This document shows, one piece after another, positions 33,658 through 42,469 of a DNA stretch of 64,000 bases. Within the stretch, counting starts at the first letter, position 1, and each line of letters starts with the position of its first letter. Source of the DNA: Acidianus hospitalis. GTDB lineage: Archaea; Thermoproteota; Thermoprotei_A; Sulfolobales; Sulfolobaceae. The stretch is from the NCBI GenBank assembly GCA_046533895.1, contig JAWDOK010000007.1, positions 5,545-69,544 on the forward strand, read 5' to 3'. Under the pieces are notes generated by a model. That model was given only the letters and a program-made list of their open reading frames with translations, was not told where the DNA came from and did not search any database. The position numbers and the translations under genes were made by a program.

Positions 33658-34515
33658 ATGAAGCTTATAGGTATTTCAAGGATTCATATTACACTATTTG
33701 ACCTCGAAGGTAAGTACGGTAGACTAGACGGAGGGATGGGAGTAGCATTAAAATATCCTAGGATTGTTATCAAGACTGGCGAATGCGAAGAAATTAACAT
33801 AGATGGAGTTCCTAAGGAGAAGTTTTGCATAGAAGAGGACTACCCAGCTCACGTAGGTTTAGGGCATACGACACAGTATTTATTATCAATAACGAAGTAT
33901 GCGTTCGAGAAGAATTTCCAGAGAAAGACCTCTGTAGAATTAGCCAAGTTAGTTAAAAGAGGTTCAACTTCTGGTATAGGTGTATATGCATTCGAATACG
34001 GCGGATTTATTGTAGATGGAGGTCATTCATTAAAAGTTAAGAAAGAGGCCTTACCTTCAGATTTTTCCACAGCCCCTCCACCACCGCTTTTGCTTAGAGT
34101 AGATTTTCCTTGGTACATTTATGTCAACATTCCAGAAGGCAGGAGAATATTTGGTAAAGAAGAATTGGCAGCATTTAAAAATGCTAAGCTTGAAGGATTA
34201 GATACTTTAGCTAGAGTAGTCCTCATGGAATTTATTCCTTCTGTCATAGAAAAAGACTTAGAAAACGTACTGGACGCACTCGATAGAATACAAAATCTAG
34301 GTTTTAAAAAGATTGAGGTATCTTTGCAAACGGATAAGGTGAGAGAACTTATGAAAAAACTTAAGAGCAAAGGTTTCCCTAGCGGAATATCATCCTTTGG
34401 TCCAGCAGTTTATACGTTTGTCAATTCTAGAAGAGAAGGAGAAGAGCTAGTTTCTACATTTGGTGGATTTTTAACAGAGCCAAATAATAAGGGGGCTAAG
34501 GTAGTTTGGAATTAG
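33658..34515 (+). CDS. Beta-ribofuranosylaminobenzene 5'-phosphate synthase
   Basis: The 285-residue GHMP-kinase-fold enzyme joins 4-hydroxybenzoate or 4-aminobenzoate to PRPP with loss of CO2, an early step in the methanopterin-like carrier of archaea. SRIHITLFDLEG opens it, YPAHVGLGHTTQYLL follows and KRGSTSGIGVYAFEYGGFIV is the usual core. Sulfolobales make a related pterin. It overlaps the RNA methylase gene by ten bases. Confidence 0.88.
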   Translation: MKLIGISRIHITLFDLEGKYGRLDGGMGVALKYPRIVIKTGECEEINIDGVPKEKFCIEEDYPAHVGLGHTTQYLLSITKYAFEKNFQRKTSVELAKLVKRGSTSGIGVYAFEYGGFIVDGGHSLKVKKEALPSDFSTAPPPPLLLRVDFPWYIYVNIPEGRRIFGKEELAAFKNAKLEGLDTLARVVLMEFIPSVIEKDLENVLDALDRIQNLGFKKIEVSLQTDKVRELMKKLKSKGFPSGISSFGPAVYTFVNSRREGEELVSTFGGFLTEPNNKGAKVVWN

Positions 34516-35552
34516 ATTATGATGAGTTTGTCATAGAAGAACTTAGGAAAGTGTATGGGAAAAGTCTGAATAGCTTTCTGGATTCTATTAAAAGACCAAA
34601 TTCAAGGCTTTACGTTAGGGTTAATACGTTAAAGACTACAGTGGATGAAGTTTTACAATCGATGAAGGGGTTCAAGAAGGACGAAGATTTCCCTGAGGCT
34701 ATCTATGCTGAAGTTAAAGGCCCTAATAAGTTAGAAAGTTTAGACTCTAAGGTTATTGTAGATAAGAAAACTGCTGAGAGCGTAATGCTGGGAGCGGATG
34801 TTTACCCACCAGGGATTAAGAAGATAATAGCAAATGAAGGTAATTCTGTAGAAGTAGTAAGCGAAAACGGAATAACAGTTGCTAATGGAGAGTTAGTAAG
34901 GCTACCTGGAGGAAAATTTATGGTCAAGGTTTATAATTCTTTGTATTCTTCACCTAAGTTAGCAGATACAAAGGAAATAAAAGAAGGTAAAATTTACGTT
35001 CAAGGTAAAGCTTCGATGTATGTAGCTAGGATAATAGACCCTCAACCTGGAGAATTCATAGTAGATATGACCGCGGCTCCCGGAGGCAAATTATCACATA
35101 TTTACCAACTAGAACCTAGAGCAAGAATTATAGGATTTGATCATACATATAAAAAAGTTGAAAAAATGAAACAGCTATTTAAGAAAATGAATGTAAACGT
35201 TCAAGTATTTGTTCACGATTCCAGATATTTAAGTGAGCTAGGGATAAAAGACGTGGATAAGGTGCTTATAGATCCTCCATGCTCTGCTCTAGGATTAAGA
35301 CCTAAAGTTTATGACAAAAAGACTAAAACGGATTTAATGAACCTTCATGCGTATCAAAAGCAATTCTTGAATTCGGCGTATGAGATTCTAAAGAAGGGCG
35401 GAGAGGTTATTTACTCTACGTGTACCGTTACTGAAATAGAGAATGAAGAAGTCGTTAACGACCCTAGATTTGATATAGAATATATGATAAGATTTCATCC
35501 TCAAATACATGACATGACTGGGTTTTTTATAGCTAAGTTGAAGAAGAAATAA
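34506..35552 (+). CDS. NSUN6-like RNA cytosine-C5 methyltransferase with PUA domain
   Basis: The 348-residue protein has an N-terminal NSUN segment, a PUA domain in the middle (roughly residues 95-160: MLGADVYPPGIKKI, GELVRLPGGKFMV) and a Rossmann methylase domain. The two catalytic cysteines are in DPPCSALGL and YSTCTVTEIENEEV. The arrangement resembles NSUN6, which methylates C72 of some tRNAs. It starts with TTG inside the end of the previous gene. The target RNA here is inferred from similarity only. Confidence 0.85.
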   Translation: MELDYDEFVIEELRKVYGKSLNSFLDSIKRPNSRLYVRVNTLKTTVDEVLQSMKGFKKDEDFPEAIYAEVKGPNKLESLDSKVIVDKKTAESVMLGADVYPPGIKKIIANEGNSVEVVSENGITVANGELVRLPGGKFMVKVYNSLYSSPKLADTKEIKEGKIYVQGKASMYVARIIDPQPGEFIVDMTAAPGGKLSHIYQLEPRARIIGFDHTYKKVEKMKQLFKKMNVNVQVFVHDSRYLSELGIKDVDKVLIDPPCSALGLRPKVYDKKTKTDLMNLHAYQKQFLNSAYEILKKGGEVIYSTCTVTEIENEEVVNDPRFDIEYMIRFHPQIHDMTGFFIAKLKKK

Positions 35553-35555
35553 TGT

Positions 35556-36071
35556 ATGCCTATAGAAGATTTTATGGGCAGAAAGCCAAGAATATCTAAG
35601 AACGTTTTCTTACATCCTACAGCTTATATAATTGGTGACGTTGAAATAGGGGAAATGAGTAGTGTATGGCATTATGTTGTCATAAGAGGAGATAACGATT
35701 CCATAAGTATAGGTAAAGAATCTAACATTCAAGAAAATTCAACAATACATACAGACCCAGGATTTAAAGTTGAAATAGGAGATAAAGTTACAGTAGGACA
35801 TAACGCAGTTATACATGGAGCGAAAGTTTCATCAAACGTCATCATTGGTATAGGTTCTATTTTACTTAATGGTTCAAAAGTAGGCGAATATAGCATAGTT
35901 GGAGCAGGAAGTGTAGTACCGCCAAATGCTGAAATACCTCCTTATAGTGTAGCAATGGGAATTCCGGCTAAGGTCGTAAGAAAAATAAGAGAGGAAGAAA
36001 TTAAAATGATAGAAGATAATGCGTATGAATATGTTTTACATGTAAAGAGGTTTCTGAACAATGAATCGTGA
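35556..36071 (+). CDS. Gamma-carbonic anhydrase family protein
   Basis: A 171-residue left-handed beta-helix protein with hexapeptide repeats (for example VKVGEYSIVGAGS-like turns). Metal histidines are in IHTDPGF and VGHNAVIHG. Members hydrate CO2 or have lost that activity; the acidic loop of the classic Cam enzyme is absent, as in the CamH group. It lies three bases after the RNA methylase gene and overlaps a radical SAM gene. Confidence 0.85.
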   Translation: MPIEDFMGRKPRISKNVFLHPTAYIIGDVEIGEMSSVWHYVVIRGDNDSISIGKESNIQENSTIHTDPGFKVEIGDKVTVGHNAVIHGAKVSSNVIIGIGSILLNGSKVGEYSIVGAGSVVPPNAEIPPYSVAMGIPAKVVRKIREEEIKMIEDNAYEYVLHVKRFLNNES

Positions 36072-37029
36072 TATAAAAGCAATTAGATGGTTCATAAAAA
36101 CGCAATTATTAAAAGATCCATTTAATCCTGGGTATGCAACTTTTAAGGTTACTTCAAGGTGCAACTTGCACTGCACTTTTTGTAATCCTGAATATTATAA
36201 TGGTGAGCTAGGCGAAGGAAGTACAGAAACTATAAAGAAGATAATTGATAATTTGAGAGATTCATCAATAGTAGTACTTTCATTTGAAGGCGGAGAACCT
36301 ACTATTAGAAAAGATATTCTAGAGTTGTTAGAGTATGCACATGACGGTTCATTTTACGTAATGCTAACTACAAATGGATATAGGTTAAACGACGACGAAT
36401 TCTTAACTAAGCTCGCAGATAGAATAGATTTCCTTCATTACTCAATAGATGAATATCATTGGAACGTTAAAGCCTTAGATACATTATGCAGATTTAGACA
36501 ATATGGAATAAAGGTTAATGTACAAACTGTAGTAACTAGATATAACTTGAATAAGTTGGAGGATAAAATCAAGAAGGTCAGAGAATGTAATTACAAAATC
36601 CTTGTTTTACCTGCAGTAGATTATCCAGATGCAAAGGTAAAACTTGCACCAGACCCTGAACAACTTTATAATGTCCTTTCAGAACTTAAAAAGAAATATT
36701 CTTCTACTCTTAACAATTCTTGGGGATTTATTAAAGCATTAAAAGGCGAATATCCAAAGAGGTTAGTAAGTTATGCAATAACAATTTATCCTAATGGCGA
36801 TTTGCCTTATCCTGACGATATAAATGGAGAAATTGTAGGGAACTTAAGCAAGGAAAAGCTTAATGATATTCTGAAATCTCCAAGAGTTAAGGAGCTTCAG
36901 AGGAAAATGCTGGAAAATCAAGCAAAATTTGAATATCTTCATCTGCAAACAGCGTCATTTAATAGCTTAAGAGATTTGGCAGAATATGTAAAGGATATGG
37001 TTAAATGGAGATTTACAGGGAAAGCTTAA
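36061..37029 (+). CDS. Radical SAM protein of unknown substrate
   Basis: The 322-residue protein binds one 4Fe-4S cluster through CNLHCTFC and SAM through FEGGEPTIRKDI. The C-terminal part ends like a SPASM region (GEIVGNLSKEKLNDILKS) but has no cysteines there, so a second cluster is unlikely. MoaA-like and heme-maturation-like proteins share this build. The substrate cannot be named. It overlaps the carbonic-anhydrase-like gene by 11 bases and the convergent recombinase gene by 4. Confidence 0.8.
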   Translation: MNRDIKAIRWFIKTQLLKDPFNPGYATFKVTSRCNLHCTFCNPEYYNGELGEGSTETIKKIIDNLRDSSIVVLSFEGGEPTIRKDILELLEYAHDGSFYVMLTTNGYRLNDDEFLTKLADRIDFLHYSIDEYHWNVKALDTLCRFRQYGIKVNVQTVVTRYNLNKLEDKIKKVRECNYKILVLPAVDYPDAKVKLAPDPEQLYNVLSELKKKYSSTLNNSWGFIKALKGEYPKRLVSYAITIYPNGDLPYPDDINGEIVGNLSKEKLNDILKSPRVKELQRKMLENQAKFEYLHLQTASFNSLRDLAEYVKDMVKWRFTGKA

Positions 37030-37886
37030 GTAGTATTTTCTTCGAACACTTTTTTATATGCCTGCATTAAGTCTTCTAGAACTAAGTGAGTATATATTTG
37101 TGTAGTCTTTATGTCTTTATGGCCTAGCAACCTTTGTACTGCCGGTAAAGGCAAACCTCTCCTTATTGCAATAGTTGCAAATGTATGCCTTAATATATGT
37201 GGCCTTAGCCCCTTAATTCCAGCTCTTTCTCCTAGCCTTTTAATTAATTTATAAAGTGCTTGGTATGTCATAGGAAAGAGTCTCTCGGAACTTCCTTGTT
37301 TAGTTAAGTACTTTCTTAACAATTTTTCAGTTTCCTCAGTAAAGAATACTATCCTTTCTTCTCCATTCTTTGTTTCCTTAACTCTTATCATTCTATTCTT
37401 TAGATCTATATCTTCAACCCTAAGCGAGAGCAATTCCTTAGATCTTAATCCAGTATCCAAGAATAAGCGTAAAATTAACTTATCTCTAAGCCTTCTTGTT
37501 GCCTCGAAAAGCCTTTTTATTTCATCTTCGTTTAAAGCCCTAATCTCTTTCCTTCTTGCTCTTGGAATTACTGGATTAACGTTTACCCCAATCCACTTTA
37601 AAAATCTTCTTACTGCAATAACATAGTTCCTTAAAGTTACGCTTCTTGCCCTTTTCATTTCTGTTCCTTTTATTTTTCCTTCTTTAGACATCAAGTGGAT
37701 TATCCATCTATTAACGTCTTCAGAAGTTACGCTTTTGGGGTCTTTCTTAATAAATTCTAGAAAGTCTTTTACTGCAGTAGAGTAAAGCTTTACTGTTCCT
37801 TCACCTGCTTCAGCTGCTTTTAATGCTATAATAAAAGCGTTTAAATAATTTCCGTCAGAAGGAGGACTACCAAGTTGTAATTTCAC
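37026..37886 (-). CDS. xerA: Tyrosine recombinase, XerA-like
   Basis: The 286-residue protein has an N-terminal SAM-like DNA-binding domain and a catalytic domain with the Arg in LDTGLRSKELLSLR, HILRHTFAT (His and second Arg), LLGHKDIKTT and the nucleophilic Tyr in TQIYTHL. Length and isolation from phage or plasmid genes suggest the chromosomal XerA, which resolves chromosome dimers at a dif site. I did not find the dif site. No attachment repeats or viral genes were seen around it. Confidence 0.85.
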   Translation of the reverse strand: MKLQLGSPPSDGNYLNAFIIALKAAEAGEGTVKLYSTAVKDFLEFIKKDPKSVTSEDVNRWIIHLMSKEGKIKGTEMKRARSVTLRNYVIAVRRFLKWIGVNVNPVIPRARRKEIRALNEDEIKRLFEATRRLRDKLILRLFLDTGLRSKELLSLRVEDIDLKNRMIRVKETKNGEERIVFFTEETEKLLRKYLTKQGSSERLFPMTYQALYKLIKRLGERAGIKGLRPHILRHTFATIAIRRGLPLPAVQRLLGHKDIKTTQIYTHLVLEDLMQAYKKVFEENTT

Positions 37887-37931
37887 AATAAAAAATAATC
37901 TTAGAGGAAATAAAAGGAGGATAACTAAATA

Positions 37932-38699
37932 TTACCATATGTAATCTATTCCCACTTTATCTAGGCTTTTTAACCATTCAATGAATTTTTTCACATTTTC
38001 TCCTTGGAATATTGAACCATGTTGTGGTGCAATGATTTTTATATCAAGTCCTTTAATTTGTTCTAGCCAGTGATCTATGGCTTTTTTGCTTACTATGTAT
38101 CTTCTGTGGAAAGGTTCCATGTACTTTACATGTTCGTCAAAATTTTCTACAAATAAATACCATTTGCCTGCCGGAAACACTGCAGCTCCTAAATCTCCAG
38201 AGAAGTAAATCTTGGATACTGGATCATAATAATGGAAATTTCCTACCGAGTGCATAAAATGTGCCGGGATAGCTTTAATCTCAGATTTTCCAAATTTTAT
38301 GCTCGTTCCTTGATCTGGTATATCGATTATTTTACCTGCAGCTTCAAATCCTAAATGAGGAAGGAATCTCTCCCAGAGCTCTGAAACATAAATTTCAGCA
38401 TTAGGTGCAACGTCTAACCATAAGTTAAGTGAGCCTATAACATCAGGATCTTGATGAGAGAATAAAAGATACTTAATATTTTCTGGTTTTATAAATTCCT
38501 TAACGTTTTCATAAACTCTCTCAAAAACAAAATATCCTCCTGCATCCAATAATGCACCTTCGTCTCCATCAACTATAAGATATTGGTTTGTCAGTATTCC
38601 TTTTTCATGCTCTGATTCATCTAATCCTAACCAAACAAATTTGTGATCTCCTTCCTCGTATAGCACGTAAGGTTTATGAACTTTTAGATTAACTGACAT
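37932..38699 (-). CDS. Metallo-beta-lactamase fold protein, diiron flavoprotein-like
   Basis: The 255-residue protein has the metal-ligand motifs HQDPDVIG, HFMHSVGNF and SGDLGAAVF and a late His in APQHGSIF. It matches the oxygen-binding domain of flavodiiron proteins but has no flavodoxin domain. Such stand-alone forms may reduce oxygen or nitric oxide with a separate electron donor, but this is inference. It is the last gene of a three-gene operon with two unknown proteins. Confidence 0.82.
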   Translation of the reverse strand: MSVNLKVHKPYVLYEEGDHKFVWLGLDESEHEKGILTNQYLIVDGDEGALLDAGGYFVFERVYENVKEFIKPENIKYLLFSHQDPDVIGSLNLWLDVAPNAEIYVSELWERFLPHLGFEAAGKIIDIPDQGTSIKFGKSEIKAIPAHFMHSVGNFHYYDPVSKIYFSGDLGAAVFPAGKWYLFVENFDEHVKYMEPFHRRYIVSKKAIDHWLEQIKGLDIKIIAPQHGSIFQGENVKKFIEWLKSLDKVGIDYIW

Positions 38700-38706
38700 T
38701 TTTTTA

Positions 38707-39006
38707 TCACCTTTCTTGTTCCAAAACTTCTACTATTCTTGGAGATATTCCTACATAGACATGAATCTTAAATTCTCCAGAAATATGATTAAGATCATCC
38801 TCGTTGAATGAATCTTTACCGTCTTTTAGAATGTATATGCCTTTTAGCTCACCATTAAGGAATAATAATCTAAATGTTGAAGAACCAGATTTGCTTATGT
38901 AAATTAAGGGATAATTTGCAAAATCACTTATTATTCCTTCTACATAACTAAGGACTACCCCTTTTTTTAAGGTAACGTCTTCAGTTTTAGCTAACTTTGA
39001 TTTCAT
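38707..39006 (-). CDS. Hypothetical protein in metallo-beta-lactamase operon
   Basis: An intact 99-residue frame with alternating hydrophobic segments (YPLIYISKSGSSTFRLLFL, GELKGIYILKDGKDS), suggesting a small beta-rich fold. No metal motif, signal peptide or known family was recognised. Its stop is seven bases before the metallo-beta-lactamase gene and its start two bases after the DUF3211-like gene, so cotranscription is likely. Confidence 0.6.
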   Translation of the reverse strand: MKSKLAKTEDVTLKKGVVLSYVEGIISDFANYPLIYISKSGSSTFRLLFLNGELKGIYILKDGKDSFNEDDLNHISGEFKIHVYVGISPRIVEVLEQER

Positions 39007-39008
39007 TA

Positions 39009-39473
39009 TTAGTTTTGATATCGATGAAATTTTAGATAGGGATAATGAGAAATTTTACTACCTACGGTTTGTTGTTCAACTTCTGGAAGCTTTGATAATT
39101 CGCTCTTTATGCCATTAGAAATTTCTTCCAGTATCTTATGTAATCCTTTACCAGCAATCCATTCTTTCTCTCCAGAATAACTTGCTGATAATTTTACTCC
39201 ACTCTTTCCTTCTGCAGATATTATTATTTTTATCTCATTTCCTTTTTTATCTGTTAATTTATATTCTACAATACCGCTTCCTATAAAGGAAGGTTCTACA
39301 ACAAATTTTCCTTCAAACGAAAATAGTAAAAACCTTGTGAATTTTAACTTTACTACGTTATTTTCGATACCTACTACATTAGGTAAGGCTGAAATGATAT
39401 TTGAGGGATTTTTTGCCCATGCTATGATTGCATTAGACCTCTTATCTTCAATATCCATAGTTTCAATTTTCAT
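39009..39473 (-). CDS. SRPBCC/DUF3211-like protein
   Basis: The 154-residue protein has the pattern of a small helix-grip fold: an N-terminal part with ALPNVVGIENNVVKLKFT, long strands, and a C-terminal helix (GLHKILEEISNGIKSEL). I associate it with DUF3211 of Sulfolobales, a member of the SRPBCC superfamily with a hydrophobic ligand pocket. The ligand is unknown. First gene of the operon that ends with the metallo-beta-lactamase fold protein. Confidence 0.6.
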   Translation of the reverse strand: MKIETMDIEDKRSNAIIAWAKNPSNIISALPNVVGIENNVVKLKFTRFLLFSFEGKFVVEPSFIGSGIVEYKLTDKKGNEIKIIISAEGKSGVKLSASYSGEKEWIAGKGLHKILEEISNGIKSELSKLPEVEQQTVGSKISHYPYLKFHRYQN

Positions 39474-39572
39474 TATGAAACTTTGCTCTCAATCTTCTAT
39501 AAAAACTATGATTATAAAAATCTTGTAGAAGTTCAATTAACAATGTTAATCTTAGTTTTAAAACTCTAGAAT

Positions 39573-40487
39573 ATGTATAATATTATGCTTTATTTAGATG
39601 GTAAAAAGCTTGAAGAAATATTATCTGCTAAGGACGCAGTAAATGCAGTAAAAGAAGCATTCTCTTTATACTATCAAGGAAAAGTAACTCAACCGCAAAG
39701 GCAAGTTTTAACAATAAAAGGTAACTGGTGGGGAATTATGCCTTCTTATACAGATTTTTCTGTAGTAGTAAAAATTGTTAATGTTATAAATGAGAATAAA
39801 AATAGAGGCTTACCGTCAGTGCAAGGTATAGTAATTCTAATGTCTCCAGATACCGGAGAACCTTTAGCAGTAATTGACGGTACTATATTAACTGCCATAA
39901 GAACAGCTTCTGCAAGTGTATTATCTACTGAACTTTCTTACGGAAATAGAATTCCTACTCTAGGAATTATTGGAGCAGGATTAGAAGCTTACTATCATGC
40001 AAAGATTGCTTCAGAGTACTTGTCAATATCTAGGATTCTCATAACTGCAAGGAAATCTCATATCGAGTTAGCAAAGAAAATAGGTGCGGATGCAGTAGAT
40101 TTACAAACCTTGCTTAAAGAATCTGACGTAATATTTTCAACTACATCTTCTAAAGAGCCAGTGGTATTAGGAAAATTTTTGAAAGAAGATTTTCACGTAA
40201 GTAGTATAGGTGCCCATACTCCTGATGCTAGAGAGATTGACGACGAAACTATAGCTAAAGCAAAGACTTACATTGTGGATTCTTTACAAGCAGTATCTTC
40301 AGAATCTGGAGATTATATACAACCGCAAAAGAAGGGTTTAATAAAAAATGTAATAGAAATAGGTAAAATAATAACAGAGAATATAAAAATTGAGAGACCT
40401 TCTATATTTAAGACAGTAGGGATTTCAGCGCAAGACAATTTAACTGCATATTATGCTTATAAGCTTAGCCAAACCTTTTCCAAATAA
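39573..40487 (+). CDS. Ornithine cyclodeaminase/mu-crystallin family dehydrogenase
   Basis: The 304-residue protein has the NAD-binding motif GIIGAGLEAYYHAKIA and the family signature NENKNRGLPSVQGIVILM with DGTILTAIRTASAS. Members include ornithine cyclodeaminase, archaeal alanine dehydrogenase and imine reductases. The exact substrate is uncertain. ATG 39573 is used; ATG 39585 (MLYLDGKKLEEIL) is a possible later start. Its end overlaps the convergent cobalamin adenosyltransferase gene. Confidence 0.85.
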   Translation: MYNIMLYLDGKKLEEILSAKDAVNAVKEAFSLYYQGKVTQPQRQVLTIKGNWWGIMPSYTDFSVVVKIVNVINENKNRGLPSVQGIVILMSPDTGEPLAVIDGTILTAIRTASASVLSTELSYGNRIPTLGIIGAGLEAYYHAKIASEYLSISRILITARKSHIELAKKIGADAVDLQTLLKESDVIFSTTSSKEPVVLGKFLKEDFHVSSIGAHTPDAREIDDETIAKAKTYIVDSLQAVSSESGDYIQPQKKGLIKNVIEIGKIITENIKIERPSIFKTVGISAQDNLTAYYAYKLSQTFSK

Positions 40488-40998
40488 CGTTAGGATTACC
40501 AGATTTTTCATTTATCCACAAAGCTAAAACAAAAAGTAACGAAGATAATCTATTAAGATATTTCACATGAACGTCTTTTGCCTTACCTTCTCTCATTATC
40601 TTTACAACACTCCTTTCTGCTCTCCTACATATTGCTCTAGATAAATGAAGAAAAGATGAAGCCAAATGCCCTCCAGGTAAGACAAAATTTCTTAAAGGTT
40701 TTATTTCTCCTCCGAACTTGGCTATTAAATCCTCAAGTTCCTTTATATTTTCTTCGCTAAAATTTAAATTAAATCCCGCAATTTCTGAAGATATCACAAA
40801 GACATCATCTTGAATTTTGTATATTAAATCAAAAAGTTGTGGATAAAGAGAAGAAATAATGCCCAGAGAAGCGTTCAATTCATCTAAATTTCCTAAAGCT
40901 TCTACTACATCATCGTCTTTCCAAACTTCACCTTTTGACGGAACTTTAGTCTTTCCACCATCTCCAGATCCAGTATACCACATATGGTTAAATATCAT
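40465..40998 (-). CDS. Cob(I)alamin adenosyltransferase, PduO type
   Basis: The 177-residue enzyme transfers adenosyl from ATP to cob(I)alamin. The ATP motif is YTGSGDGGKTKVPSKGE, followed by ELNASLGIISS and RAICRRAERSVV. ATG 40983 (MWYTGSGD) would give the usual compact start, five codons into the frame. It makes coenzyme B12 for mutases or reductases elsewhere in the genome. Convergent, overlapping by 23 bases with the upstream plus-strand gene. Confidence 0.92.
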   Translation of the reverse strand: MIFNHMWYTGSGDGGKTKVPSKGEVWKDDDVVEALGNLDELNASLGIISSLYPQLFDLIYKIQDDVFVISSEIAGFNLNFSEENIKELEDLIAKFGGEIKPLRNFVLPGGHLASSFLHLSRAICRRAERSVVKIMREGKAKDVHVKYLNRLSSLLFVLALWINEKSGNPNVIWKRFG

Positions 40999-41016
40999 GA
41001 AAGAAAGTATTAAATC

Positions 41017-41694
41017 GTGCTATACGACGCTCATTGTCACTATTCCTTACTTAAGAAAAAGTATGAAGGATATTTTATAGCTGCAGTTTCCATGGACTAT
41101 AATTCCTCCGTGGAAACCTTATCCTTAAATGATAAAAATATTCTAAAAGGCGTTGCAATACATCCTTGGAATGCTCATAAAGAGAAGATAGAGAGCGTTT
41201 TACCATTAATAGATAAAGCGGATTTTGTTGGAGAAATAGGTTTAGATTATAAATATTCTGAAGCCCCAAAAGAACTTCAAATAAGATATTTTGAAGAATT
41301 CTTAAAAAAATCTCAGGATAAGACTGTTAATATTCACGCAGTGAATTCCTGGAACGACGTGTTAAATCTTTTAATTAAACATGATATAAGAAGAGCTATA
41401 ATTCATTGGTATTCTGGTCCGAAAGAATTACTTCGTGATATAGAAGGTGCAGGATATTTCATAACTATTAATCCATCAGTTACTTTCCAAGAAAAACACA
41501 GGATTATCGCAGAGAACGCCTCACCTAACATTGTGCTAACTGAAAGTGACGGAGGATATATGTATAAAGGAAAGTTACTTGAACCTACCGATATTCCTTC
41601 TATCATAAAGTTTCTTTCTAAAATTTGGAATGAAGATGAGAGATACGTGGAGAAGAAGATAGAGATAAATTTTAGGAAAGCCTTTAATTTATAA
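41017..41694 (+). CDS. TatD-related hydrolase
   Basis: The 225-residue amidohydrolase-fold protein has the metal motif DAHCHYSL at the N-terminus, then AIHPWNAHK, GEIGLDYKY, IHAVNSWND, IIHWYSG and LTESDGG. These fit the TatD DNase family. Members trim DNA ends, but a given archaeal member may have another substrate. The start is GTG 41017, 18 bases from the divergent adenosyltransferase frame. Its stop meets the ATG of the next gene. Confidence 0.82.
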   Translation: MLYDAHCHYSLLKKKYEGYFIAAVSMDYNSSVETLSLNDKNILKGVAIHPWNAHKEKIESVLPLIDKADFVGEIGLDYKYSEAPKELQIRYFEEFLKKSQDKTVNIHAVNSWNDVLNLLIKHDIRRAIIHWYSGPKELLRDIEGAGYFITINPSVTFQEKHRIIAENASPNIVLTESDGGYMYKGKLLEPTDIPSIIKFLSKIWNEDERYVEKKIEINFRKAFNL

Positions 41695-42428
41695 TGATTG
41701 CAGTCGTTACTGGAGCTTCTAAAGGAATAGGCAAAGCCACTGTAATTAAGCTAAAGGACTTAGGTTACACGGTGGTTGCAATATCAAGAAGCTTACCAGA
41801 AATAGGTGACGAAAAAATTCAAGCTGATGTTAGTAATAAAGAAGATGTTTTTAAGACAGTGAATTATTTAATTTCCAAATATGGATTTATAGACGTCCTA
41901 GTTAACAACGCAGGTTTCGGAGTTTACGGCTCATTTCTTGAAACAGATCTAAATGAAGAAGAGTATATGATAAGAACTAATTTATTAGGCCCCATCTATT
42001 TCATGAAAGCAGTATTACCTTATATGGTTAAAGAAAGGAGAGGCTCAATAGTCAATATCATATCCGAGGCCGCATATGTTTCCTCTCCTAAACTTCTAGT
42101 TTATTCTGCAACTAAGGCAGCTCTAGCTCACATAACTAACGGTTTATGGGCAGAGATGAGGAAATATGGAGTAAAGGTTTCTGGAATTTATCCGGGTCCA
42201 GTAAAAACAAATTTTACTTCTCATCCATCGTTTAAAGGAGCAAAAGACTCTTTTTCCAGGTTTGCAGTAGAACCAGAAAAAGTAGCAAACGCTGTGGTAA
42301 AAGCTATAAAAACTGGGAAGAGAGAAATTTATGTTCCATCAAAACTTGCTTTAGATCCTTATTTTTTGAAACTTTCTTATATTATGCAATCAATAACTTA
42401 TAGGTTTGCCGGTAAATATTTTAGTTAG
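41694..42428 (+). CDS. Short-chain dehydrogenase/reductase
   Basis: The 244-residue SDR protein has the cofactor motif VVTGASKGIGKA, NNAGFGVYGS and the catalytic YSATKAALAH. LIKTG-like C-terminal residues are typical of classical SDRs. The substrate is unknown. ATG overlaps the stop of the TatD-like gene by one base, so the two may be cotranscribed. Confidence 0.88.
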   Translation: MIAVVTGASKGIGKATVIKLKDLGYTVVAISRSLPEIGDEKIQADVSNKEDVFKTVNYLISKYGFIDVLVNNAGFGVYGSFLETDLNEEEYMIRTNLLGPIYFMKAVLPYMVKERRGSIVNIISEAAYVSSPKLLVYSATKAALAHITNGLWAEMRKYGVKVSGIYPGPVKTNFTSHPSFKGAKDSFSRFAVEPEKVANAVVKAIKTGKREIYVPSKLALDPYFLKLSYIMQSITYRFAGKYFS

Positions 42429-42469
42429 AAATATTTTTTAATTAACATATATACTTTTATCTGAGAACC

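Noticed and set aside
37026..37886. Recombinase as the mark of an integrated virus or plasmid
   Set aside because: No viral genes, split tRNA or attachment repeats were found; the protein fits chromosomal XerA.
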